This document shows positions 39,067 through 49,900 of a stretch of 64,000 nucleotides of DNA, piece by piece (within the stretch, counting starts at the first letter, position 1; each line of letters starts with the position of its first letter). The stretch spans positions 140,420 to 204,419 of the forward strand of contig JAPMOS010000068.1 of NCBI GenBank assembly GCA_027972325.1, in the 5' to 3' direction. Position numbers and translations under genes: made by a program. The notes beneath the pieces were generated by a model, which searched no databases, was not told the DNA's origin, and worked only from the letters and a program-made list of their open reading frames with translations. This DNA is from Paratrimastix pyriformis (lineage: Eukaryota > Preaxostyla > Paratrimastigidae).

Positions 39067-42000
39067 ATGCTCCTCTGGACTTTTATTTTTTTGCTGGTGC
39101 AATGGGACCTCACTGTGGGAGCGGCTGCCCCGAGTTTGCTCGTTGAGCCAGAGGGTGGGGCATTATGTGCAACCATCGAAGAGGGTGGGCTGAACGTGAC
39201 TTTTCGGCCCACTGATTCTTTTGGATGGTCATGGGTGTATAAAGAAACGCAATCACCCGCCGTCGCACAACCGCTCCCATCTCGCCTCTTCATTCCCTTT
39301 GGCAACACCACGCTCACCATCACGTCTGTTGATGATGCGATTCCGTTGTTCGAGCCACCGCCGATTTTCGATCTACAGTGCGACCCAGCCCACCGAAGCG
39401 CCCGTTCAGATCACGATGTTTTATTCGATCTTCCCGCGGGCCCCCGCCCCGGCCCTGACCGTGCAATCGTACCCGACCGCCCGGGCCGAGTGTCGCCTCG
39501 TTCGGATGGCCCTCCCGGAAAGCTCAGGTATGCCGGCGACCATTCGGTACACCACAACGGGCCGGCTGCCCCTGGGCGGTGACCCCGAGTATGCCCCTCC
39601 AGCAGGCGGGCCCGACGGGGTGCTGGTCTGCGACCCGCTGGGGGTCCCTGTGACCGTCACGGCCCGGGCCTTCCAGCCCGGCCGCTGCGCAAGCCTCCTC
39701 GCCGCAGAGCAGTTTACCTTGTGGTCCGCCGGCCTTCCCCTGGGGAGGCAGCCCCGGTCACCACATCGAGCGCCCACCGTACCGCATGCATGGGGGTGTG
39801 GGGTGGCAGGCCCAAGGTTTCCCCGGCTCGCGTCCAAACGGCCGAGCTGACGGATGCGGTGCGAGTGACGCTGTGGTCAGAAACCCTCGGTCTGCCAGCA
39901 CCCCAAGCTCAGCCACCCCTGCCCGCCATTGCCCGCCATTGCCCGCCATTGTTTGCTGAATCTCGTTGGGATGGGCGCCCAGGGGCACGGCTTCTGTATC
40001 GGCTTCCCGAGAGCGCGGACCCGGCCGCCGAGCGAGTCTACGAGCAGCCCCTCGAGGCCCGCCAGAACCTGTCCATCTGCGCATGGGCCCGCAAGGACGG
40101 CTTCCTCGATAGGTCGCGCCCGCCTTCCGGCACCCCTTCCTCCTGCCGCAGACTCCTATTCTTGCCAACCCGGGGCTGGGGCGGCTGCCCCGATTCGCCC
40201 GCATCCCTGAGGCTTCCGTCTTGACCTTCATCATCTTCGTGTCCGATCTTGGGACCTCCGACGCGGCGCCCGTTCCGTGTTCGCGGCAGCGACGTGGCCT
40301 GCACCCGGGTTGTGGTGGCCATGGTCACAGCCGGCCCCGTGGCCACCCCGCCCCCTGGCCTCTACTGCGGTCTGCACCCCTCCGTTCTGGGGCCGGCATC
40401 TGACACGCGGGCGGCGCCACGGGGTGGTGGGGTCTGCAGAGGGCGAGGGCCTGCAGGTGGCCCTGAGCACCGCGACCCGGGAGGCCGTCGTGCGGTGCGC
40501 CCCCGATGCGGCCCACCCCGAGAACACGGCCCCATGCGCCAAGGCGCGACTGCTCCCCGGCCGCACCACGACCCTCCTGGCAACCGTCCGCAGCAGCGGC
40601 CCCGCCACTCGCCTCGCAATCTCTCCAGCGAAGCGGTGGTTCATCACCACACTCCTCATGCCTCTCCGACCCCACCCTGACGTGGGGTCGTTGGCGCACC
40701 CGGGCGGACAGTCGGTGGTCGTGGGGGCCGGCGCGGTGCCCTACTTTGCGAGCAGCCCCCTGAGGGCCCTCACCTACCAGCTGGCCAACCACAGTGCTGC
40801 CGCCCCGCGCATCGCCCTCGGCGCCATCCCCAACGTGACCGCTTCTGGTCCGCCCGCCCCGTTTGCTTCCTTGGGCTCCGCCAATGCTGCCTTTCTTTGG
40901 CCACCGGGTCAACGGCCGGACCCTTGGCGCTCACGGTTCCGTTTGGGGCGGGTTGTGGGCTCGCCTCGCCTGCCCTGCCCAGCCGTGACGGTCAGCGACC
41001 AGACCGCCGCCCCGCCCAACCGGACGGGCAGTGGCAGCGAGGACATGTGGCGCCCTGTGGCCCGGGGGGGCCTCCTCGTGCTGCTGCCCTCGGCATCCGG
41101 GCCGCCGCTCTCGCTGCCCCTCCGCCTGAGCGCCGCGACCACAGAGGACCCGACCACCGGGGGCGCCACCGCCTTTCACTTGGCCGTCTTTGGGGCGGCC
41201 GCAGAGAGCTGCTCGGGCGAGGGCTCGCGCTACCAGGGCCTCTACACCCCCATCGCCCCGCCCCCGGCCTACACCACCCTCCCGGGGCCCGCCCCCACGT
41301 ATGCGCTGGCTCTGCCCCAGCTCCAGGGCAGCGGTGGCGTGCTGGCGGCGAACGTGACGGTGTGCCTGCTGGTCAGCAGCGCGGACACGCCCTGCCTCAG
41401 CTGGCCGCCCCACTGCTTCTGGGTGGCCACCCAAGGGGCGCCCGACGAGCGGCCCTCCTTTGGCCACGGCGCCCACCTGGCCGCCGGCTGGGGGGGGCTG
41501 GCCCTCCTCGGGGCCGAGTCGCTGGTGCGCCTGGGGGCCGCCAGCTGGCCCGCCATGCGGCGCCTCGGCACCCACCTCCGGTGCTCCCGGGGCCGCGCGC
41601 GGGCCCACCTGCGGGCCACCCTCACCCTCGACCGGGCCGCGGCGGCGGTGCCCACCAACCGCCGGGAGGGCGACGAGGGCCGCCGAGGAGACGCCAACCC
41701 CAACCACGGCGGCCGTGCGGCGCGGCACGAGCTGCCCAGCGGGGCTGAGGTGGAGCTCACCGTGCTGCAGCCCGGCCCGAGCCCCATCAATCCCCGTCCG
41801 CCCCCGCCCCCATCGTCGCTGCCTGACCGCCACTCGCACGGCCCGCCGACACACGGCCGCCCATCGGCCGCCCAGGCCGTCCGCAAGCCGCCCCCGCCTG
41901 GAGTCCCCGCCCGCCGTGGGAGGGTGGGAGCCCCCGTGCCCCTGCCTCCCACTTCACCATCATCGCCCCGTCCCGGAGCAGCGGTGGAGCCATCCACCCC

Positions 42001-42583
42001 CCCGATGGGGCCCTTCACTCCACCCGGCACCCCTGGGCCCCCGGGAAGCCCGCCCTCGTGTTTCCCCTCGCCGGGCGGGGCACTGGGGCTGGGTCTGGCG
42101 GCCAGCCCCGGGCCGCGCACCCCGGGCAGCCCCTTGACCCCTTCCATGCAGCCGCTCCTTGCCGGAGTGAGCCCCCGGACTCCGCCCTGCCCCCCGGCCC
42201 GCCGCCCGCCGGGTGGTGGCATGGTGGGCGGGCCGAGCCCTCCCTGCAGCCCCGCCCGGCAGCCTCTGCTGGCCAGCCCCCGGACGCCGGGCAGCCCGGC
42301 CTCGCCCCCGCCCCCCTCTCCCCTGGGTCCGTCAGTGAGGGCCACGGCACTGTCGCCCTGCGATTCGCCGCCCTCGGCGCCGCCACGCCGCCAGCTCACC
42401 TTCGGCCCGGCCGGCCGGGTGCCGCAGCCAAGCCCCGCCCACCCGCCCTCCCGCTTCGCCGCCCCCTCGCCCTCTGCTTCGGCGACCACCACGAAGCCGC
42501 CGGCCCGACGGCGGCTCACTCCCACCCAACCGGGAGTGGCCATGCCCCCGTTGCCTGCCCTCCCGCCTCTCCGGAAACGGTAA
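39067..42583 (+). CDS. Secreted protein with chitobiase-C-terminal-like (CHB_HEX_C) modules and a Ser/Pro-rich tail
   Basis: Start MLLWTFIFLLVQWDLTVGAA is a signal peptide. Exon 1 39067-39323 ends ...NTTLTIT (donor gtctgt); exon 2 39379-39723 carries MPATIRYTTTGRLPLGGDPE and VTVTARAFQPGRCASLLA, the pattern of the chitobiase/beta-hexosaminidase C-terminal Ig-like domain; a later exon (about 39990-40112) carries a second copy, ARLLYRLPESADPAAERVYE ... ICAWARKDGFLD. Further exons: DVACTRVVVAMVTAGPVATP, GLQVALSTATREAVVRCAPD, SVVVGAGAVPYFASSPLRAL, and from about 40983 VTVSDQTAAPPNRTGSGSED through a beta-rich region to a Pro/Ser-rich tail with PRTPGSP and SPRTPP motifs and a basic end LPPLRKR (stop 42583). 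No TM segment was seen, so secreted or wall/matrix-bound is likely. The overall family is not recognised. Exon edges after 41760 are uncertain. Confidence 0.65.
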
Positions 42584-42767
42584 CAATCAGGCAGGCCGAT
42601 CGTCGGTGCCTTGTTCCGCGGCGATCGGCCAGGAGTAATCCCTTCAGATGCGCCCAGGGCGGTGACGCCAAACAAGGTGGGGATTTCCACCCCGTGACGT
42701 GGCGCCTGGGGGGTGGCAGGAAGCGGTGGGTTGAGTTGGTGGGTTGAGTCGGTGGGGGGAAGGGGGC
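42584..42767. other. Short intergenic region between convergent genes
   Basis: 184 bp between the stops of the plus-strand secreted gene and the minus-strand TAP42 gene; must hold both polyadenylation regions. No clear AATAAA-like signal. Confidence 0.5.
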
Positions 42768-44263
42768 TCATCGGCCCATCCGGTTGCCCGAGCCCGTGGG
42801 GTGGTCGGCCTTCCACTCGTCCCACTGGCGGGCCTCCTCGGTGGCCGCGTCCTGGGCCGCGTCCGAGTCGGGGTCCGGTTTGGGCTGCCTGCGCCACGAC
42901 CGAGGTGAGGAGACCAAGGTGAGGTGACGGACCCACGTGGCGGGGTGGGGGTGGCGGGTCGGCCAATCGGCTCGCGCCCTGGCACCCGCCGCAGACCGGG
43001 CACGCTCGGCCTCGCGGGCCTTGGCCTCCTCGGTGCGTTTGCGGATGACCTCCCCCTCGCGGGCCATGTCCACGTCGAGGGGGATCGTCCACCCGGGCCT
43101 GCCAGCACAGAAGAGAAGAGATCAAGACCAGCGAAAGGGGAGCCCCGGTGGTTGGAAGCTGGCTGTACGCGAGTGCGGGAGGCAAAGCGGGATGAGGGCC
43201 GACCTGATCTGGAGGACCTTCTTGCGGAGATCCTCGCGCTCCAGATGGATGGGGGGCCCCGGTGCCTGCGGGGAGGATGAGAGCAAGCCTGCCGGGGCCC
43301 GGAATAGAAGAGAAAGACAGACGGGCAACCGTGCGCGCTCCTCGACCGCCTCCCGGGCCAGATCGCGCCCCTGGCGGCGGGCATGGGCCTCGCCCTCGAG
43401 GAGCTGGAGCTCTTGGTCGATCATCTGACCCCGACGCCCCGCAGGCAGGCGATGGCCAGGCGAGCGGATGGTGATGACGCCACGATCGGTGGTGCAGCAG
43501 CGAGCGGAGGCTGGGACGGCCGCCCCCGCACCCACAGACGGGCAGATCCTCGGTGGTCTTGAGGAGGCCCAGGTCCAGCTTGGCCAAGACCGCCTCGCGC
43601 ATCTCATCCTCGTTCTCGAAGTCCAGGTCGTCCCGCCGCAGGGCCGCCGAGTTGCGGGCGATCAGCCCCTCCAGCCGCTGCTGCAGCTCGCGCTCCCGCT
43701 TGAAGCGCTCCTTGCGCATGGTCAGGCCGCTCTGGGGGGGCGGTGCTGCGCCAGGCTCCAGGAATGCCTTGGCGAGCTGCCGACAGAGGCAGTGGTGGGC
43801 CGAGGGTGATTCATCAAAAGGCAATGAAATGGATGGCGGCAAACCGTGTTGGTGGCCAGGAGGCCCAGCTGCTTGCACATGGCCACATACTTGAGCAAGT
43901 GCTCCTGAGGGGCGTATTGGTTCCCAAGGAAAATATCAGAAAGCGCACACAGACTTTGCAGGTCTTGAGAGTTTGGATGCGCGTTGTTCGATTATACGGC
44001 CCATGATAGTGTAATTGAGCCACACAGAAGGGGAGCAAATAGAAACGAAGGTCTCGAGTAGACAGATCCTCCAATGTATCATTGTGAGAGAAAAGACCCA
44101 AAGTACCGGCAAGCCGTTCGATCTCAGTGAAAGTCGCCAGGGCCTGGGGAACATTTTCAGGATGCTCTGATGCTTCAATTCGCAAAAACACCATAAATGC
44201 ATCATGAAAGCGTTCGTTTAAGGTGGGCCCCTCAATGGTTGGTGCTGCTCCAGTCTGTTCCAT
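42768..44263 (-). CDS. TAP42/IGBP1-family PP2A-associated protein
   Basis: Start MEQTGAAPTIEGPTLNERFH at 44263. N-terminal helical domain: ERLAGTLGLFSHNDTLEDLS, TRDLRFYLLPFCVAQLHYH (matching IGBP1 TDLKYLLVP), RIQTLKTCK, then a 50-nt intron (gtctgt) to EHLLKYVAMCKQLGLLATNT. A gtttgc intron leads to LAKAFLEPG, MRKERFKRERELQQRLEGLI and NEDEMREAVLAKLDLGLLKT. Next exons MIDQELQLLEGEAHARR, REDLRKKVLQIRSA and WTIPLDVDMAREGEVI. The C-terminus ARQWDEWKADHPTGSGNRMG is the family signature (W-D-x-W-K-x-x-x-P-x-G-x-G-N). It binds and stabilises PP2A-type catalytic subunits in yeast and animals. The segment corresponding to the KPF..R.....FG.GYPS block of other members was not found and may be lost or in an unrecognised exon. 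Confidence 0.85.
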
Positions 44264-44362
44264 TTAAAAATTCCGTCAACGATTCGACCCCGGGTGATTC
44301 GCGTTGAACCGGAAGGGAGCCCCCCTCCAGCCACATTATCAACCACACCAGAAGTTGGTTCA
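44264..44362. promoter_or_regulatory. 99-bp gap between tandem minus-strand genes
   Basis: Lies between the stop of the CDK-like gene (44363) and the start codon of TAP42 (44263). The TAP42 promoter probably overlaps the 3' end of the kinase gene. Confidence 0.4.
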
Positions 44363-45854
44363 TCATCCGGCGCGAGGTGGAAGTAGCACTTTCTGATGGC
44401 CACGTTCCGACGACACTGGAAGTGCCACATGATGCAATGGGAGCGGGTCGACGAAGAACCATGGATCGCAGAGCGCCTGCGCAGAGTGGCACCGATTGAA
44501 CATAATGTCGCAAAATGTGGAGACCTGTTCTGCTGTGAGACGGTCTGGAGGATTGTAGACAAGGAGTTTTTTCAAGAATTGCATTGCTTGGGGGCTGGCA
44601 TCTGGGAGGAGAGACTGTCCCCAAACAAACAGGGATCGAACGGGAAGCCCGCGAAACAAACCTCGAGCGGGACGCCGGGGAGCTCAGGGAAGCTGATCTT
44701 GTGGTAGTCGGGCAAGGATTGCACCCCCTGAACCACCACAACGAGAGAGAAACGATCGCTCGTCAATCGGAGAAGGCAGACCGGCCAGCGCGCCTCCGTG
44801 GGGGTCCCCATGATCTGCTGGACTCGGTACAGTTGCTCGATGTCACTGTCGGCCTGGTGGAACGGGGCAGTGAACGATTGCTGGAGGGCAGAATCCATAT
44901 CCCTCATCGCCCAAGCCCACGTCCTCACGCAAAGGAGGGTCAGGAGAGCGGACCACAAAGAGGGGCGCGTGCCCGAGCAACTCGGCCATGATACACCCGA
45001 CAGCCCATATGTCGACGGCGTAGTCATAGTGCTTGGCCCCATAGAGAAGCTCGGGAGCACGGTACCACCTGCCCCGCCCCACCGTTTCGTCGATGAATTG
45101 CACGCCGGGCGAACAGACCGAGTGGCCACCTGGTGCGTGTAGGGGCGATCAGAGTTCTCCGTCTCCATCACCCTGGCCAGCCCAAAATCCCCGATCTTCA
45201 GATCGCCCCTGGTCGAAAGGAGGAGGTTGGCTGGGCGTGTTGAGGTGATGTCTACTTTGAGACCGCCGGAACCACCCAGCCGACAGACATGGTTTGAGGT
45301 CGCGGTGGATGATGGAGTTCCGGTGACAATAAGCGACCCCTTGCAACAGCTGTTCCATGTACATTTTGATGGCCTCTTCGGGGAGCGGCCGCTCGGATCT
45401 AGGATCATGATGCAAGGGTGGTCAGAGCCAACCGAGCCTTCACCACCGGACCCCCGCAACAGAGCTGCCAGATCGGCAGGCATGTACTCAAAAACCAAGT
45501 TGAGCTGAGAGCCCTGGGAGAAGGAGTCTAAAAGCGGAACGACCTACAAAGGGGCGAAGTGTGAGCGCAAATCCACGATGGGGTTGACATTGGGATGATG
45601 GAGAAACTGAAGAGCTTTTAGTTCTCGAATTGAATTACTTGCCATCCCTACAAAAAACCAGTGGAATGCCAGCTGGCCATCACAGGCAAACCATCCTCGG
45701 GTCGTGAGAGGCGAACTTTCTTCAGGGCCACCTCCTGGTTCTGTCCGAGGTCAAGAGCTCGATATACAACCCCAAACGTTCCCTCTCCAATTTGTTCGAT
45801 AATCCGATAGCGAGACAGAGGACTCAAAAAAATTAAGCCGGCGAGCGGCGTCAA
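44363..45854 (-). CDS. CDK20/CCRK-like cyclin-dependent kinase; start exon unresolved
   Basis: Kinase domain rebuilt over about eight exons: [20 protein letters not shown] and VALKKVRL (Gly loop, catalytic Lys), PEDG joined by a 44-nt intron (gtttgc) to [19 protein letters not shown], then a 33-nt intron (gtggat) to [20 protein letters not shown] and [40 protein letters not shown] (HRD intact), [12 protein letters not shown] (DFG), [109 protein letters not shown], stop 44363. [18 protein letters not shown] and LPDYHKISF point to CDK20, which acts in ciliary/cell-cycle control in animals and algae. The Gly-loop exon has no ATG: none occurs on the minus strand between its start and about 46195, so the true start is in a further 5' exon. 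Confidence 0.85.
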
Positions 45855-46235
45855 GAACCGGGCTCCAATTCCTAAATATCAGCTTTGAACCTGAACCTTG
45901 CCACTTGATATTTTTCTGGACTCCAGAGGTTATATATGATGTCGATATAAGGCGCTTCCAGCAAGGCCAGCTGCGCGTCTTTCGCTCAATTACCAAGTCC
46001 GATCCTTTTCCGGTGGCGGCTCACAGGACAATTTGGTTTCTGGCTCTTTCAACTCCGTTTTCTGGAGCAGCACACTACGCCAAAATTGCGCTCGTGTGGC
46101 GGCGCCTCTTTTGATCCTCCACCAAAATTATCCCGCCTGGACGACTCAACCTCCGGTAAGTCTTCCCGTCAACACACCGTTTTTGGTTTTGGCCATCACA
46201 CCGAATTTGTTCTGATGCTGACACGCTGTCCAGCG
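45855..46235. promoter_or_regulatory. Divergent region between CDK20-like kinase and giant receptor
   Basis: AT-richer stretch between the first clear kinase exon and the receptor start. The only minus-strand ATG close by is at about 46195, within 41 bp of the receptor ATG (46236; an in-frame alternative lies at 46215), so the two transcripts may overlap at their 5' ends. Confidence 0.45.
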
Positions 46236-46975
46236 ATGCGGCTTTTTTCAACTCTCGTATTGTTAATTCTTTTCCTACTTTCCTTTGCTGGCACCGTTCG
46301 CGGGTATTGTCCTCCGGTGGAGTCCTTTTTTGTTTTTGAGCTCCACGGAGACTGTTGGGTGCTCAACAACGACCAGAAGAAATGGCCCGATGCGCGCGCA
46401 TGGTGCGCACAGGCATGGAATTCGACCTATGTTTCCCGGCCGGCCGGTCTGCGCCACGATCGTGGGACGGCCATTTTCACGTAATTTTACACCCCCATGT
46501 AGATCTGGCGACAATTCGTGATGAAACTGAGGACATTGTTGTTCGGGCAATCGTGACAAACCAAGAGTCTGTCCGATTCACCTGCGAAAACTCATGGCTT
46601 GCTTCTGTTGCCTCTGCGCAGATTCTGGATTGGGCTGACTCGCAATCACCTTTTCTCGCCATTTTACTGGTCTGCCACGGACGCATATGCAGTCGAACCA
46701 ACTTTGGCATCTCTCTCCTTTGTGCAGGCTGGACGGGGACACGAGTACCTTCCGGAATTGGGGCTGGGGCCAGCCAGAAATCAGGTCCAACTATGTGGTG
46801 ATGAATCTGGGTCAGAGCCGGATGGGCTACTGGTACATCAGCCCATCGTCCACCAGCGCCAAGGTCTGTCAGCTGGTTTCTGGCTTCGTTCGGACCAACC
46901 CGGTCATGCCCCAACAGGATGCGCTGTGCCGTGCGCCCGGATACCACGCGACGCAGTGCTCCCTCGATGAAATCT
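46236..46975 (+). other. C-type lectin-like domain region of the giant receptor
   Basis: Assembled from exons joined by introns with donors gtctgc (about 46446), gtctgt (about 46567) and gtctgc (about 46671). It shows WPDARAWC, LATIRDETED, FWIGLTR, FYWLDG, NWGWGQPE and VCQ landmarks of the long-loop CTLD fold. The QPE triplet sits where EPN/QPD motifs select carbohydrates in calcium-dependent lectins, so sugar binding is possible but altered. Confidence 0.7.
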
Positions 46976-49900
46976 GCCGGGCGATGGGCGATGTCTGCCG
47001 CCACACATTCGCATTTTTCCAAGCAGATGCTCACACATCCGCCCGCATCCGTCACAGGAGAGTGCGACATGCGTGGACGGCATCTGCCAATGCAGCCCCG
47101 GCTACTTCGGCTCCGTCTGCGACGCAGGCTGCGACCAGTGCATCCACGGGACCTGCTTCAATTCCACGTGCACCTGCGAGCCTGGCTGGACGGGCATGGG
47201 CTGCGATACGGAGAAAAGTCTGCCCAACGCGGATGATCGGCACCTTGACTAACCGACCCCATCCGCCCTCACCTGACCTGTCTGGCAGTTCTCACCTGCC
47301 TAGCGCCGCCACTGGGCGAGAACCAGGTGTACATCTCCGGCTGCTCGGATGGTAGCCCGATCGGCAGCACGTGCACCATGGGATGCGCCTCGGGTTTCTA
47401 CGTGGCGCCTGGGTCGGACAGCACGACCGACTGCACCAAGGTCAACCCCGACCTGGCTCAGTTTGAGCCGCTCGACCTGACCTGCACCCGTCCGTCCCCT
47501 CCCGTCTCCTGGTTGGGCCGTGGGTCGCCTCCAGGATGCCTCCCTGTCGGCTCATCCCATTTCGGTCTCGTTCCTTTATCCCACCAGCGTACACATGCCC
47601 CGCCCCGGCGCTCCCTCCAAACGCGGTGGTCGTTTCAGGCTGCGAAGAGGGATCGTCCCTGTCTGTTCTTGCCCCCCCATGTAGATTTGTTCGACCTTCC
47701 TGTGCCTGCTTGTGTTTCAGCGGCGCCGGGTGTACGCTGGGCTGCCCCTTCGGCTACCAGGCCGCCGGGGTGGCCACCTCGACATGTGCCGAGGACGGCC
47801 CAACGACGGCATCCTTCGCGGGACTCACGCTGACCTGCACACGTCCGTCGGGCCGCCGCGCATTCCCCCTCGGGGATTCCCGTCTTCCCGTCCCTCAAGC
47901 CCATCATCTCACCGGCGCTCACCATCCCGATCGCGCTCCCTCGATAGCTGTCACCTGTGGCGCCCCGACCCTGCAGGCAGGCGTGGAGGTGGTGACGGGG
48001 TGCCTGGACGGGGGCGCCCTGGGCTCTCTGTGCACCCTGGGCTGCGGGAACGGCTACGTTTCGTCGGGGACCCCAGACTACGTTTGCAACGGGACCGGGC
48101 CTGCGCAGGCCGCCTACACGGGCGGCAATCTTGTTTGTACAGGTCTGTCACTGGGATGGGCTGGTCGGGCGTCCCCCGATGTATGTCGCGAACGCTGATC
48201 CCCTCATTCCTCTCCTCCCGTCCTCCCGCCCCCCGCAGCTGCGACATGCCCTGCCCTTGTCCCGAGCGCCCCGATGTACGTCGCCAACGGCTGCGTGGCC
48301 TACGGGCCCCAGGGGTCCCCATGCGAGCTGGCCTGCGACTACGGGTACATCGCCTCGGGCAGCGGGTCGTACCCCTGCGCCGCCACCGGCCCGGGCGCGG
48401 CCGCTTATACGGGAGGGTCCCTGGTGTGCACCGGTCTGTGGGCTCTACTCTTTGCTCCGGGCTGGTCGCTGACACTGGACGACACGCGTCCCCAGCCGTG
48501 ACCTGCCCCGCGGTGGTCATTCCCGACCTCGACACCATGGAGGTGGCCGACGGGTGCGCCACCGGGGGCCTGGTGGGCGCCGCATGCCATCTTCGGTCCG
48601 CCTGGCTGCTTCCCCCTTCTTCCGAGCCGCTCCTCGCCTTTTGCTCACTGCTGCTGCCGGCCCGGCACTCGCTTGTTGGCAGGTGCAAATCGGGCCTCAT
48701 CCAGAGCGGCGATAGCTCGTACCCCTGCACCGGCACCAGCCCAACCACGGCCGCCTACACGGGTGGCACCCTGACCTGCACCGGTCCGATGCGCCTCCGC
48801 CCGCCATGCCGCCGCGCTCGCTTCCCCACCACCCCCTCCCTCCCTCCCTCTCTCTCACTCACGCCCCGCTCGACGCTCTCCTCCCCAGAGCCGGCCACCT
48901 GCGCCCCTCCGACTCTGAGCGGGGGCCTGGCCATCGCAGATGGCTGCGTGGCGGGCGGGGCCATCGGCTCCAACTGCACCTTGCGGTGCGCGGACGGGTA
49001 CCAAGGCACGGGCCTCCGCGACTATCCCTGCACCGACGACGGCATGGGAGGCGCCTCGTACACGGGCGGCTCGCTCAGCTGCACCGGTCTGCCCGAGCGC
49101 TGCGTGCCTCTCGTTGCGATGATGCTGACCCCCCCCCCCCCCCCCCCCCCCCCCCCCGCAGAGGTCTACTGCCCGGCCTACGTTCCCGTGGGGGCCGGCC
49201 AGCACGTCGAGTCGGGCTGCGGGGCGGGGCCGCTGGGCTCCGACTGCGAGGTGGACTGCGAGGGGGGCTACATGCCCGACGGGCTGTCTCACTGGGAGTG
49301 CACAGGGACCTCCGAGGGCGTGTCACAGTACGTGGGGGGTACCCTCACGTGCACCCGTCTGTTGGCCTGGCCTCCATTCCCGGTGGCGGTGGCGGTGATT
49401 GGGATGTCATACGGACCGCTGTTTCTTCACCCCAGCCATACCCTGCCTCTCGGACGCGGACTGCCTGCATGGCGGCACCTGTGAGGGTGGGGCGTGCGAC
49501 TGCCCCCCGGGCTACAGCGGCCCCGGCTGCGACCACATCGGTCCGTCGCCTGGCGGGCACACACCCACGTGGCCGTCACTCATCATGCCACCCACCGGGC
49601 AGAGGGCGATTGCACGGACGACGAGGACTGCCAGCACGGCGGCCAGTGCGTGGGGACGGCCCCCAACCGGACCTGCGAGTGCCCCCTCGGCTGGATGGGG
49701 CCCCTGTGCGACACCCAGAGTCCGCCATCCCGCCCCCGGCGGCCCGCCCACATGCACGAACTCTGGCACTCCTCGCTCGCCCCTGACCCCTCGCCCCTCC
49801 TGACCCCTCGCCCCTCCTGACCCCTCGCCCCTCCTGACCCTCGCCCCTCCTGACCCTCGCCCCTGACTCTCCTTCGTTGTTTGTGTCGTGGCACGCAGGT

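Noticed and set aside
41269-43878. Minus-strand 869-codon frame overlapping the secreted gene and TAP42
   Set aside because: Its 5' third is real TAP42 exon sequence read through introns; the rest is antisense to the Ser/Pro tail of the plus-strand gene.
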